DNA from: Clostridiales bacterium
GTDB taxonomy: Bacteria; Bacillota; Clostridia; Oscillospirales; Acutalibacteraceae
Length of the DNA: 64,000 nt
Direction: 5' to 3'
Assembly: GCA_012840445.1 (NCBI GenBank)
Contig: DULI01000010.1
Span: 24,671-88,670, forward strand
This document shows positions 26,571-35,326 of the stretch, in pieces (position 1 is the stretch's first letter; each line of letters starts with the position of its first letter). A program made the position numbers and the translations under genes. The notes beneath the pieces were generated by a model. That model ran no database searches, was not told where the DNA came from, and worked only from the letters and a program-made list of their open reading frames with translations.

Positions 26571-27962
26571 AATTTTGTTTTTAGGCAATATCACTTCAAA
26601 ACTACTGCCACTGTCAACCTTGCTTTTAACAGAGATTTTCCCGCCGTGCCCCTCGACAATAGATTTTACTATTGACAGCCCAAGGCCTGACCCGCCGGTG
26701 TTCCGATTGCGGGATTTGTCCGCCCGGTAAAACCGTTCAAATATAAAGGGAAGCTCATTTTCGTGAATACCAATGCCGTTATCCGTAACGTTGAACCCTA
26801 CAGAATCATTTGTTTCAAAAATATTGATGTCTATTCTGCCGCCTTCCTTGGAGTACTTTACGGCGTTGGATATGAGGTTTATCGCCACCTGGCTGATTCT
26901 GTCCACATCCGCAAGTATTTCGGAACAATTGCCGTTTATTGATATAGCAAGATTTTTTTCTTTTAGAGCCACATCAAATTTTTTGGCGGCGCTGTGTATA
27001 ATGTCCGCAAGGTTAATTTCAGACTTGTGAAGTTCTAAATTTTCGCTGTCTAAGTTATGGAGTTTTTCAAGGTCGCTGACCAGGCTGCCTATACGCTTTA
27101 TTTCGTCGTTGCAGCTTGCAAGCCTTTCTTTTGTGGGTTCCCATACGCCGTCAATCATGGCTTCAATGTGAGACTGCAATATGGCAATGGGTGTTCTAAG
27201 CTCGTGGGAAACATCTTCGGTAAGCTGCTTGCGCAAAGCTTCCTGATTTTCCAAAGAAAAAGCCAGGTGGTTAATGGATTTTATAAGTATATCAATTTCC
27301 TTGGTCTTAGTCTTCTCGTTAATTCTTTCGTTGTAGTTTCCGCCTGCAATCTTTTTCGTGACATCGACAGTTTTCAAAATTGGCTGGCTAATCCTTTTTG
27401 CTAAAATTATTCCGAATAATACAGACAAGAGAAGCGAGAAAACGCCAATTAATATTAAAACTATATTTAGGGCATCAAGAAATTTAAAATCGTTTTCGCT
27501 TAAAAAATATGGCCCAAAATAGCTGATGTCTACATAACCTAAAGTTTCATTGCCGTCTGTAAGCTGGAATGTTTTTGAGGTAAATTCCCCATTCACCAAT
27601 GGTTGTTTTTCTTCCATCCGTTTTGAAATATCATGTATAACCTGGGCACAAAGGCTCATATCGTGTTTTTGTGCATCCCAGATAGGGTTGTTTTCAACAT
27701 CGTAAACTTTAATGATGTATCCCTCATAGAGTGCCGACATGCCTATTGAATGGATAAGGTCTACATTCCATGTGCCTGTGTTTTTGTTGTATTGCTGGCT
27801 TAACAGGGACACGATTTCATTCTTTTTAAGTTCCTGCTGCCTTAAAATATAATTGTTAAACTGCTTTTCAATGAAAACATTTGCTAAAAAACTAATAAGT
27901 GCCACTGTAATCAAAACTACCATGGCTATGGCAAAGGACAGCTTGGTCTTTAAACTGTACAT
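26568..27962 (-). CDS. sensor histidine kinase (HAMP-HisKA-HATPase)
   Basis: A 464-residue membrane kinase. Two membrane segments (about residues 10-30 and 160-185) flank an extracytoplasmic sensor of ~125 residues. A HAMP domain follows ('RISQPILKTVDVTKKIAGGNY'-type region), then the phospho-acceptor His in 'EDVSHELRTPIAIL', and an ATPase domain with N box 'NLISNAVKYS', G1 'DNGIGI', F box 'FERFYR' and G2 'GGSGLGLSI'. It is cotranscribed with the response regulator one base upstream. No target gene or signal is evident; neighbours are a DUF2318 protein and an HMA/SafE protein, so a metal or redox signal is only a guess. Confidence 0.95.
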   Translation of the reverse strand: MYSLKTKLSFAIAMVVLITVALISFLANVFIEKQFNNYILRQQELKKNEIVSLLSQQYNKNTGTWNVDLIHSIGMSALYEGYIIKVYDVENNPIWDAQKHDMSLCAQVIHDISKRMEEKQPLVNGEFTSKTFQLTDGNETLGYVDISYFGPYFLSENDFKFLDALNIVLILIGVFSLLLSVLFGIILAKRISQPILKTVDVTKKIAGGNYNERINEKTKTKEIDILIKSINHLAFSLENQEALRKQLTEDVSHELRTPIAILQSHIEAMIDGVWEPTKERLASCNDEIKRIGSLVSDLEKLHNLDSENLELHKSEINLADIIHSAAKKFDVALKEKNLAISINGNCSEILADVDRISQVAINLISNAVKYSKEGGRIDINIFETNDSVGFNVTDNGIGIHENELPFIFERFYRADKSRNRNTGGSGLGLSIVKSIVEGHGGKISVKSKVDSGSSFEVILPKNKI

Positions 27963-27963
27963 A

Positions 27964-28665
27964 TTATTTGCCCCCGAATTTATACCCAACCCCGTGAACC
28001 GTAAGCAAATATACCGGGTTTTTAGGGTCTGTTTCTATTTTCTGGCGAATATTCTTAATATGGCTGTCGATAGCCCTGTCATAGCCTTCAAAATCGCTTC
28101 CCAGGGCTATATTGATCAATTCTTCGCGGGTGAACACCTTGTTGGGATATTTTACAAGGGCTTTTAATATTTTAAATTCATTTGGCGTAAGTTTTACATC
28201 CAAATTGTTTTTCCTGACCGACCGGCTTTCAAAATCGATTTCAAGTTCGCCGTTGTTGAATGAGCATTTGTTAAACAGCAGGTCGTTGCTTGACCTGCGC
28301 AAAACCGCCTCAATCCTGGCGTGCAGGGCTTTAAGGCTAAAAGGTTTTGTAATATAATCGTCCGCACCGATTCCGAGGCCTTCTATTATGTCAGCCTCAT
28401 CGGCCTTAGCGGTAAGCATTATTATCGGGACCCTTGATTTTTTCCTTATTGTCTTGCAAATCTCCTCACCCGACATACCAGGCAACATCAAATCCAGTAT
28501 GATTAGCGAGATTTGTTCATTGTTGAATATTTCCAAAGCCTGGTCGGCGTTTTCCGCGGTGAAAACAATAAATCCTTTGCTTTTGAGAAACGCCTTTATT
28601 ACTTCGAGTATTTTAACCTCATCGTCAACCGCAAGTATTTTCGGGGCTTGCTCATTCACATTCAT
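27964..28665 (-). CDS. OmpR/PhoB-family response regulator
   Basis: A 233-residue regulator: receiver domain (about 8-120) with acidic pocket 'AVDDE', phospho-acceptor Asp in 'LIILDLMLPG', and the conserved Lys in 'DYITKPFSL'; then a winged-helix DNA-binding domain (about 135-230; 'LTPNEFKILKALVKYPNKVF', 'HIKNIRQKI', 'VHGVGYKF'). The start at 28665 (MNVNEQAPKILAVDDE) follows AAGGCGGG. A much longer in-frame extension would run through the leader hairpin and is rejected. First gene of the two-component operon. Confidence 0.94.
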   Translation of the reverse strand: MNVNEQAPKILAVDDEVKILEVIKAFLKSKGFIVFTAENADQALEIFNNEQISLIILDLMLPGMSGEEICKTIRKKSRVPIIMLTAKADEADIIEGLGIGADDYITKPFSLKALHARIEAVLRRSSNDLLFNKCSFNNGELEIDFESRSVRKNNLDVKLTPNEFKILKALVKYPNKVFTREELINIALGSDFEGYDRAIDSHIKNIRQKIETDPKNPVYLLTVHGVGYKFGGK

Positions 28666-28680
28666 CACCCGCCTTATATA

Positions 28681-28733
28681 AAAAGGGAGCGCACAAACCC
28701 ATGAAACAGGGATTTTGTACGCACCCTTTTTTA
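28681..28733 (-). promoter_or_regulatory. 5'-leader terminator-like hairpin before the response regulator
   Basis: On the minus strand, AAAAAGGGTGCG..ACAAA pairs with TTTGTGCGCTCCCTTTTT over about 18 positions (one mismatch, one G-U), with an inner CCC/GGG helix. A T-run follows and then the ribosome site. The hairpin begins at about +1 of the promoter at 28736-28765. It could be an attenuator or an mRNA-stabilising 5' stem. Confidence 0.65.
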
Positions 28734-28735
28734 AA

Positions 28736-28765
28736 ATTATATCACACCGCATCCCTGTTTTTCAA
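28736..28765 (-). promoter_or_regulatory. promoter of the two-component operon
   Basis: On the minus strand TTGAAA (28760-28765) and TATAAT (28736-28741) are 18 bases apart, with an extended -10 TGA immediately upstream. It lies between the DUF2318 stop and the leader hairpin, so the two-component operon can be transcribed independently. Confidence 0.65.
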
Positions 28766-28800
28766 TCTCTTTGACGAAAGCCCTTTTAACCAGTCAAAAT

Positions 28801-29331
28801 TTATTTTTTCCAGTTTGAAAAGATGCCTTTGGCTATATTTAAAAAGTCTTTAGAAATAATTATACTGGTTTCGGTTTCGGTTTTCTCGTCTGCAGTGATG
28901 GGAACAGGGTTGCAGCCGCCTCTGGCAACTTCCACCTCGTCCATGCTGAAACGGTTTCCGCAATTTTGGCAGACAAGAAAACTGCCTTCCTGAACATAAT
29001 ACCCCCTGCCGGAACTGTAACATATCTGGCAGGTATTAAATGCTGTCCGAATGGTATTGTCAGACGCCTTAACAGCTAAGACCTCCAATTTAGTGCCGTC
29101 AACTTCCACAGGATAAAACTTTGCGTTCTCGGTTATTTCGCTTTTTTGAATTATAAGGTCGCTGTTCTTGACAACAGTAGTGCTTTTTCCTGATATAATG
29201 ACGATTGTCGCTATTGCAGCTATAACAACTGTCAGAAAAGAAATTGATATTGCCGCAATCTTGCCAGGCGACTTAAATAGCGAAGCATTATTAGTATTTG
29301 CTTTTCTTTTTAATTCTTTTGACCATGACAT
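28801..29331 (-). CDS. DUF2318 membrane-anchored CxxC protein
   Basis: A 176-residue protein with an N-terminal membrane helix (about residues 28-50) and an exported DUF2318-type domain: 'KFYPVEVDGTKLEVLAVK', then 'NTCQICYSSGRGYYVQ' and 'LVCQNCGNRFSMDEV', and a last Cys in 'RGGCNPVPI'. Paired CxxC motifs suggest metal or cofactor binding outside the membrane. DUF2318 proteins are commonly found near iron, copper or heme transport genes. The ATG at 29331 follows AAAGGAG. It sits 40 bases downstream of the HMA/SafE protein, on the same strand, and probably works with it. Confidence 0.85.
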   Translation of the reverse strand: MSWSKELKRKANTNNASLFKSPGKIAAISISFLTVVIAAIATIVIISGKSTTVVKNSDLIIQKSEITENAKFYPVEVDGTKLEVLAVKASDNTIRTAFNTCQICYSSGRGYYVQEGSFLVCQNCGNRFSMDEVEVARGGCNPVPITADEKTETETSIIISKDFLNIAKGIFSNWKK

Positions 29332-29371
29332 ATACAGAACTCCTTTCAAAAGGGCATTATTTTAATAAAGC

Positions 29372-30751
29372 TTACTTGTTATCATTGCCGTTAATATCAT
29401 CAACCACCAATATTTTGCTTTTAATCATACCCATCCAGCAGGTGTAGGTAAAGGTGCCGCTTTCGGTAGGGGTAAACTCTATAATATTTTCGCCGGGTAC
29501 AAGTTTTTTTTCAATATTGAATTTAGGAATGAATATTTCATTGTTACAGCCGTTAATGTTCTTTGGTTCAGCCTTTATAGTCCATCTGACCGGAACGCCT
29601 TTTTGAACTGTAATTGGCTCATAGCTTCCAGGCAAAAGCTTTGTGGTGACTGTTTGAATATTATCGGATACTTTCACTTTGGCGATATTTTGATTTTGTG
29701 TAGACGTTATACTTCCATCTAAAAAGGGAAGGGAAATGCCGGAAAGGCTCATACCGTTGCCGAGCATGGATACTCCCAAAAACACAACCAAAACTGCACT
29801 TATTGTAATCATCTTATGGGTATATTTTTTGCTTAAAACGGAACTTATCGCCCCAAAACTAAACATCATAGGCACGGTTCCCAGACTGAACAGAAACATG
29901 GATACAGCACCTTTTATTCGGGAGCCGGTAGAAAGTGCGTATAACTGCATTGCCTGAAGCGGCCCGCAAGGCATTAAGCCGTTAATAAGCCCGACATAAA
30001 AGGGACTTTTGCTTTGCTTTTGTTTATTTATTTTTTTTGCAAAAAATTTAGGCATTTTGGGGTTTAATCTGCGCAGCCATGGAAAAATGTTCAGCATATT
30101 AAGGCCCATTATTACCATAAATACGCCTGCAGTAACGAGAACCACACCCTTAATGACCCCCGAGAAGCTGACAACAGAACCGATTGCTCCGACTATACCG
30201 CCTATAGCCGTATAAGATATTGTTCTTCCCAAATTATATAGCAGGCTAGGTTTAAGGGATGCAAGTTTGCCTGTGTTTTCTCCTGCTATATTGCCTTGCG
30301 GTATACACTGGGACAGGTTGATACCGCCGCACATCGCAACACAGTGCAAAGAGGTAAGCAGACCGATTATAAACAGCATCCCGTATCCCGTACCTTCTCT
30401 GGCTTGAGGGAAGTAATTAAAAATATTTAAGGCGCCAAGGCGGTTCATAATCATATACAACGCAAGCAGTATAACGGCAATTCCTAAAGCCCTGATCGCA
30501 TTTGCTTTGCTGCTTTTATTTTTGGCCGCTGTTTTGGAGGCTTTTTCAAAAGCTTTGTAACCGAGCAGTTCTATGGTATTGATAATTTTATCTATACTAA
30601 TTGCGTTTTCATCATAAGTAATATCAGCTCTGCCAGAGGAATAGCTTACATTGGCGTTTGTAACCCCTTTGGTACTTTTCAGTTTTCTTTCAATCCTTGT
30701 AGCGCAGCTTGGACATGTCATACCGTCAATTTTAAGTTTGACAAACTGCAT
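29372..30751 (-). CDS. fusion of HMA metal-binding, SafE/CcdA-like membrane and cupredoxin-like domains
   Basis: A 459-residue protein in three parts. Residues 1-70 form a heavy-metal-associated domain with the metal site 'GMTCPSCATRIE'. Then comes a six-to-seven-helix membrane domain of the SafE/DsbD-like type with Cys in 'LTSLHCVAMCGGI' and the mirror 'GLINGLMPCGPLQAM'. The last ~100 residues are a cupredoxin-like beta domain ending 'FTYTCWMGMIKSKILV', with Cys and Met copper-type ligands. The likely role is copper handling or transmembrane redox transfer. AAGGGGGAT precedes the ATG at 30751. DUF2318 follows, probably in one operon. Confidence 0.9.
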   Translation of the reverse strand: MQFVKLKIDGMTCPSCATRIERKLKSTKGVTNANVSYSSGRADITYDENAISIDKIINTIELLGYKAFEKASKTAAKNKSSKANAIRALGIAVILLALYMIMNRLGALNIFNYFPQAREGTGYGMLFIIGLLTSLHCVAMCGGINLSQCIPQGNIAGENTGKLASLKPSLLYNLGRTISYTAIGGIVGAIGSVVSFSGVIKGVVLVTAGVFMVIMGLNMLNIFPWLRRLNPKMPKFFAKKINKQKQSKSPFYVGLINGLMPCGPLQAMQLYALSTGSRIKGAVSMFLFSLGTVPMMFSFGAISSVLSKKYTHKMITISAVLVVFLGVSMLGNGMSLSGISLPFLDGSITSTQNQNIAKVKVSDNIQTVTTKLLPGSYEPITVQKGVPVRWTIKAEPKNINGCNNEIFIPKFNIEKKLVPGENIIEFTPTESGTFTYTCWMGMIKSKILVVDDINGNDNK

Positions 30752-31000
30752 AACTATCCCCCTTTTCCTTTTGAATACTAACAACTAAATATGTAGAATT
30801 TATGTAGAAAGCTTTTTAAGTCCGATTGTGCTATCTCAATAGTCTCTGAATAATAACTTTTTAAATCATAAAAAACAACCCCCAAATTAAATTTTTGGGA
30901 GTAGTTTGATTATTGGAGCAAAATGCAATAATAAAAGATTACGTGGTATGCAGGAATATATAAAAACAAATATATCAGGAAAATAAATTTAAATTAGAGT
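30752..31000. other. intergenic region between divergent SafE fusion and trp units
   Basis: AT-rich. It contains an imperfect hairpin at 30873-30906 (AAACAACCCCCAAA paired with TTTGGGAGTAGTTT, two mismatches) followed by mixed T. No gene was seen. The hairpin has no gene upstream on the plus strand, so its role is unclear. Confidence 0.4.
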
Positions 31001-31029
31001 TTGACAATAAAAAATAGTTATGATATAAT
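31001..31029 (+). promoter_or_regulatory. consensus SigA promoter of the trp operon
   Basis: TTGACA (31001-31006) and TATAAT (31024-31029) with 17-base spacing, a perfect match. Transcription starts near 31036, upstream of the T-box leader. Confidence 0.88.
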
Positions 31030-31035
31030 TACCCA

Positions 31036-31376
31036 AACTTTACAAAGATTGAAATTATTACGGCAAAATACATAATATATACTAAAAAATTAAATATAGC
31101 CTAAACCGTTGAGCAAGAGGAGTAGGAATAGTCTCATGCATTCAGAGAGCCGCTGGCTGGTGTGAATGCGGCTGCATGGTTATTCTGAATGGACTTGCGA
31201 GGGAAGACCGAAATCGAAAAGAGAGTAGTCGCTTACGGGGAGCCTGCCCGTTATCAGGGGGATGCATATGTTAGTATGCAAAAGTGAGGTGGGCGCATTG
31301 TGCGCCAATTAGGGTGGCACCGCAGAAGCTATAGGCTTTTGTCCCTTAGTGGGACAAAAGCCTTTTTTATATATTG
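31036..31376 (+). promoter_or_regulatory. tryptophan T-box leader
   Basis: A T-box riboswitch that reads uncharged tRNA-Trp. The conserved T-box AGGGTGGCACCGC is at 31311-31323. The specifier candidate is TGG at 31190-31192, in GAATGGAC on the 3' side of stem I. The terminator (AGGCTTTTGTCCC paired with its complement, 31333-31363, then six T) is followed by trpE about 75 bases later. Uncharged tRNA pairs with the T-box and favours the antiterminator. The Trp specifier matches the downstream genes. Confidence 0.93.
31333..31368 (+). terminator. T-box attenuator terminator
   Basis: A 13-base-pair stem AGGCTTTTGTCCC/GGGACAAAAGCCT with a TTAGT-type loop and a following T-run. It competes with the antiterminator formed by the T-box bulge. 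Confidence 0.9.
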
Positions 31377-31441
31377 TTATAAATTTTAACCAAGCTTGGT
31401 TTAAGATATAAACATTTTGTAAAAAAAAAGAGGTGACTACT

Positions 31442-32902
31442 ATGATATTTCCTGCCTACCAAGAACTTGAAAAACTTGCCAAAGAGTACGATGTTATCCC
31501 CATTTGCAGGGAAATTTATGCAGACATCATAACCCCCATTGCGCTGCTGCGAAAAATTTCACGGATAAGTGAAAGGTACTTTCTCTTTGAGAGCGTCGAA
31601 GGCGGTGAGAAGTGGGGCAGGTACTCCTTTTTAGGCTTTAACCCAATTGCCCATGTGGTTTGCAAAAACGGTGAAATAACCTTTGAAGACAATCACGAAA
31701 AAACCGTGCGGCCTACGAAAAAGCCATATGATGAATTAAGAAAATATTTGTCGAAATTCAAGGCACCAAGACTAGATGGCATGCCGCCCTTTGCCGGAGG
31801 GTTTGTAGGATATTTTTCCTATAACATGATAGTTTACACGGAACCGACCTTGAAATTAAAAAGCAGCGAGTTTAATGACTTTGACCTTATGCTGTTTGAC
31901 AAAATAATCGCCTTTGACCATCTAAGGCAGAAGATAAGTATTGTGGTGAACGTACAAAGCGGTAATTTACAGGAAAACTACCAAAAAGCGCTTGGGGATA
32001 TAAAAGAGATAATCGAGTTGATAACAAAACAGACGCCGCTATACGAGATACCTGTAAAAGGCACACCCCAGTTTACCTGCAACGTCACAAAGGAAGAATA
32101 CTGCGATATGGTAAATAAGACCAAGGAATATATCAAAAATGGCGATATCTTCCAGGCCGTCATCTCTCGAAGGTTTGAGACTGAATACAATGGTAGTCTT
32201 GTTAATGCCTATCGGATGCTAAGGACTACCAACCCCTCCCCTTACATGGTATTTTTGCAAAAGGATGATGTTGAGATAATCAGCACCTCTCCAGAGACTT
32301 TGGTAAGGCTGCAGAATGGCGTGCTTGCCACCTTCCCGATAGCGGGTACCAAGCCCAGGGGTAAGACAATTGAGGAGGATAAGGCACTGGAAAATTCGCT
32401 GCTTAATGATGAAAAGGAACTTGCCGAACACAACATGCTGGTAGACCTGGCCCGAAATGATCTGGGCAAGATTTCAGAATACTCAAGTGTTAGGGTTACC
32501 AACTATAAAATGATCCAGCGCTATTCAAAGGTTATGCACATTACATCCGAAGTGGAAGGAAGGATTAAAAAGGGCAAGGATGCGCTGGATGCAATCGAAG
32601 CCTTGCTTCCGGCAGGCACCCTTTCGGGCGCTCCCAAAATACGCGCGTGCGAAATCATCGAGGAGCTTGAAAAACACCCAAGGGGCATTTATGGCGGCGC
32701 CATAGGCTATATAGACTTTACAGGCAACATGGACGCATGCATAGCAATACGTATGGCAGTTAAGAAAGGCAACAAGGCTTATATCCAGGCCGGTGCGGGC
32801 ATTGTGGCGGACAGTATCCCTGAAAGGGAGTATGAAGAGACCGAAAACAAGGCCAAGGCCGTAATGGAGGCCATTATCTTAGCAGGCGAGGTAGATGAAT
32901 AA
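31442..32902 (+). CDS. trpE: anthranilate synthase component I
   Basis: Makes anthranilate from chorismate and ammonia, the first committed step to tryptophan. The 486-residue protein has the chorismate-binding C-lobe with 'TSPETLVRLQNG', 'PIAGTKPRGKT', 'DLARNDLGKI' and 'AGAGIVADSIPEREYEE'. The N-lobe 'ERYFLFESVEGGEKWGRYSFLG' includes a feedback-inhibition element like the 'LLES' motif that binds tryptophan. The ATG at 31442 follows GAGG by eight bases; an in-frame GTG three codons earlier lies inside that site. It overlaps trpG by one base (TAATG). Confidence 0.96.
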   Translation: MIFPAYQELEKLAKEYDVIPICREIYADIITPIALLRKISRISERYFLFESVEGGEKWGRYSFLGFNPIAHVVCKNGEITFEDNHEKTVRPTKKPYDELRKYLSKFKAPRLDGMPPFAGGFVGYFSYNMIVYTEPTLKLKSSEFNDFDLMLFDKIIAFDHLRQKISIVVNVQSGNLQENYQKALGDIKEIIELITKQTPLYEIPVKGTPQFTCNVTKEEYCDMVNKTKEYIKNGDIFQAVISRRFETEYNGSLVNAYRMLRTTNPSPYMVFLQKDDVEIISTSPETLVRLQNGVLATFPIAGTKPRGKTIEEDKALENSLLNDEKELAEHNMLVDLARNDLGKISEYSSVRVTNYKMIQRYSKVMHITSEVEGRIKKGKDALDAIEALLPAGTLSGAPKIRACEIIEELEKHPRGIYGGAIGYIDFTGNMDACIAIRMAVKKGNKAYIQAGAGIVADSIPEREYEETENKAKAVMEAIILAGEVDE

Positions 32903-33477
32903 TGGTTTTAATTATAGATAACTACGATAGTTTTACCTACAATCTGGTACAACTCGTAGGGGCTATAAATCCCAATATTCAGGTTGTGCGCAATGATGAG
33001 TTGACGATTGAAGAAATAAACAGTTTGCCAATTTCCCACATCATTATTTCCCCAGGGCCTGGGTATCCTGAAACTGCTGGGGTAAGCAAAGAGGTTGCAG
33101 TGCAAATGAAGGGCAGGGTGCCCATTCTTGGCATATGCCTTGGCCACCAGGCAATATGTGAGGCCTTTGGAGCCTCAATCGTGCAGGCAAGTAGACTTAT
33201 GCACGGCAAGCAGAGCACCATTCACATTGCCAATGGAAACCGCATTTTTAAAGGCCTGCCACCCATAATACAGGCGGCAAGGTACCACTCTTTAATAGCC
33301 AAAAGGGATTCCCTGCCTGATGAGCTTTTGGTAATCGCAGAGGATGGCGAAGGCGAGGTAATGGGGGTAAAACACCGGGATTTTGAAATTTACGGCCTTC
33401 AGTTCCACCCAGAGTCCATTTTGACTCCCAAAGGAGAAGTTATAATTAAAAACTTTTTACAAATTGGGGTGAGCTAG
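32902..33477 (+). CDS. trpG: anthranilate synthase glutamine amidotransferase component
   Basis: Releases ammonia from glutamine for TrpE. The 191-residue class I amidotransferase has the nucleophile Cys in 'ILGICLGHQAI' and the His-Glu pair in 'QFHPESI'. 'NYDSFTYNLVQ' is the usual TrpG/PabA start. The ATG overlaps the trpE stop, giving translational coupling. It may also serve PabB for folate, as in Bacillus; no pabB is nearby. Confidence 0.95.
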   Translation: MVLIIDNYDSFTYNLVQLVGAINPNIQVVRNDELTIEEINSLPISHIIISPGPGYPETAGVSKEVAVQMKGRVPILGICLGHQAICEAFGASIVQASRLMHGKQSTIHIANGNRIFKGLPPIIQAARYHSLIAKRDSLPDELLVIAEDGEGEVMGVKHRDFEIYGLQFHPESILTPKGEVIIKNFLQIGVS

Positions 33478-33478
33478 T

Positions 33479-34492
33479 GTGATTAAGGAAGCCATTCAAA
33501 AACTGCTAAATGGAGAAGATCTCTCTTTTGAAATGACCGAGGCGGTAATGGATGAGATTATGAGCGGAAATGCAACAAATGCGCAGATAGCCTCTTTTAT
33601 TACCGCCATGAGGATGAAGGGCGAGACCATAGATGAAATTACCGCCTGTGCCACTATTATGAGGAAATGTGGCGTTAAACTTCAACACGATGGCGATGTT
33701 TTAGATATTGTAGGCACTGGCGGGGATCAGGCCTATACATTTAATATATCCACCATTTCCTCCTTTGTAATTTCGGCAGCTGGTGTGCCGGTGGCGAAGC
33801 ACGGAAATAGGAGTGTGTCTAGTAAGTGCGGAAGTGCCGACGTGCTGGAGGCGCTAGGGGTGAAAATTGACATTCCTGTCTCAAGAAGTGAGCAGATACT
33901 AAAGGAAATAGGCCTGTGTTTCCTGTTTGCCACCAACTACCACCCTTCGATGAAATACGCAGCTCCCGTTAGAAGGGAACTTGGCGTTCGCACAATATTC
34001 AATATACTGGGGCCATTAGCAAGCCCCGCCAATGCCACCTACCAGTTGCTGGGAGTTTACGATGAAAACCTGGTAGAGCCGCTGGCCCGGGTACTTTGCA
34101 ACCTTGGTGTAAAGAAGGCAATGGTGGTGCACGGTCACGACGGCCTTGATGAGATTTCCCTTACCACCTCTACCACTGTCTGCGAAGTAAACGATGGCAA
34201 TTTAAATAGCTTCTTTTTAGACCCGCGCCAGTTAGGGTTTGAATACTGCAAGCCCGAGGATTTAACAGGCGGAGACCCTCAGCAGAATGCAGAGATTGCA
34301 AGAAGGGTATTAAGCGGTGAAAAGGGACCTAAAAGGGATGTGGTACTGCTTAATTCGGCGGTGTGCTTATATATGTTTTACGATCACCTTACCTTAAGGG
34401 ACTGCGTGAGGCTTGCGTCGGAGATAATCGACAGCGGAAGGGCGCTAGAGCAGTTAAATAAATTTGTAGAGCTTACTAATTGTGAGGTTTAA
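33479..34492 (+). CDS. trpD: anthranilate phosphoribosyltransferase
   Basis: Adds phosphoribosyl from PRPP to anthranilate. The 337-residue protein shows the PRPP-binding glycine loop 'DIVGTGGDQAYTFNIST', 'KHGNRSVSSKCGSADVLE' and the anthranilate region 'HPSMKYAAPVRRELGVRT'. The start is GTG at 33479, right after the trpG stop, with GGGGTGAG upstream. Confidence 0.96.
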   Translation: MIKEAIQKLLNGEDLSFEMTEAVMDEIMSGNATNAQIASFITAMRMKGETIDEITACATIMRKCGVKLQHDGDVLDIVGTGGDQAYTFNISTISSFVISAAGVPVAKHGNRSVSSKCGSADVLEALGVKIDIPVSRSEQILKEIGLCFLFATNYHPSMKYAAPVRRELGVRTIFNILGPLASPANATYQLLGVYDENLVEPLARVLCNLGVKKAMVVHGHDGLDEISLTTSTTVCEVNDGNLNSFFLDPRQLGFEYCKPEDLTGGDPQQNAEIARRVLSGEKGPKRDVVLLNSAVCLYMFYDHLTLRDCVRLASEIIDSGRALEQLNKFVELTNCEV

Positions 34493-34509
34493 CGAAAGGC
34501 GGGACTGTG

Positions 34510-35322
34510 ATGTTTCTTGAAACCTTGGCCAAATCTGCAAGGCGGCGCGTAGAAACGGCTAAAGAGCAAATACCTTTGTCCAATTTAAAATCCCTGGTAT
34601 TTGAAAATAGTGTGGTAAAAAGGTTTAACAACCGCCAGGATTTTGCCTTTGAGAAGGCGTTAAAGAACAAGGGATTAGCTTTTATATGCGAGGTAAAAAA
34701 AGCCTCACCTTCTAAAGGCATAATAGCTCAGAATTTTCCTTATATAGAAATCGCTAAAGAGTACGAGGATGCCGGTGCCCACGCCATTTCGGTGCTAACA
34801 GAGCCTGAGTATTTTAAAGGGTCCCATGTTTTTCTTCAAGAAATCAGCCAGAGTGCAAATATACCCATTCTTCGAAAGGACTTTATTGTGGATGAATACC
34901 AGGTTTATGAATCAAAGCTAATCGGAGCTGATGCGGTATTGTTAATTTGCACTTTATTGGATACAGACACATTAAAAAGGTATATTTCCATTTGTGATGA
35001 ACTTGGCCTTTCTGCCCTCGTAGAAGCCCATACAGAAGAGGAAATTGACAGCGCCATGAAGGCTGGGGCCAGGGTAATAGGGGTAAATAACCGGGATCTT
35101 AAAACCTTTGAGGTTGACATAAATAATTGCATACATTTAAGAAGGCTTGTTCCCAAGGACATTATATTTGTGGCAGAAAGCGGCATAAAGACGCGGGAGG
35201 ATATCCTAATGCTTGAAAAGGCGGGAGTGGACGCGGTTTTAATCGGTGAGGCACTGATGAGAAGTAAGGACAAAAAGGCAATGCTGTCCTACTTAAAAGG
35301 CGGCAATGAAACTAAGGGGTAG
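34510..35322 (+). CDS. trpC: indole-3-glycerol-phosphate synthase
   Basis: Closes the indole ring of CdRP in a TIM barrel. About 270 residues. 'FICEVKKASPSKGII' carries the catalytic Lys and phosphate contacts, 'PILRKDFIVDEYQVYE' the second Lys, and 'VIGVNNRDLKTFEVD' and 'AESGIKTRED' the phosphate-binding end. GTG (34507) and ATG (34510) are adjacent starts; ATG is preferred, though AAAGG spacing slightly favours GTG. Confidence 0.95.
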   Translation: MFLETLAKSARRRVETAKEQIPLSNLKSLVFENSVVKRFNNRQDFAFEKALKNKGLAFICEVKKASPSKGIIAQNFPYIEIAKEYEDAGAHAISVLTEPEYFKGSHVFLQEISQSANIPILRKDFIVDEYQVYESKLIGADAVLLICTLLDTDTLKRYISICDELGLSALVEAHTEEEIDSAMKAGARVIGVNNRDLKTFEVDINNCIHLRRLVPKDIIFVAESGIKTREDILMLEKAGVDAVLIGEALMRSKDKKAMLSYLKGGNETKG

Positions 35323-35326
35323 GGAT

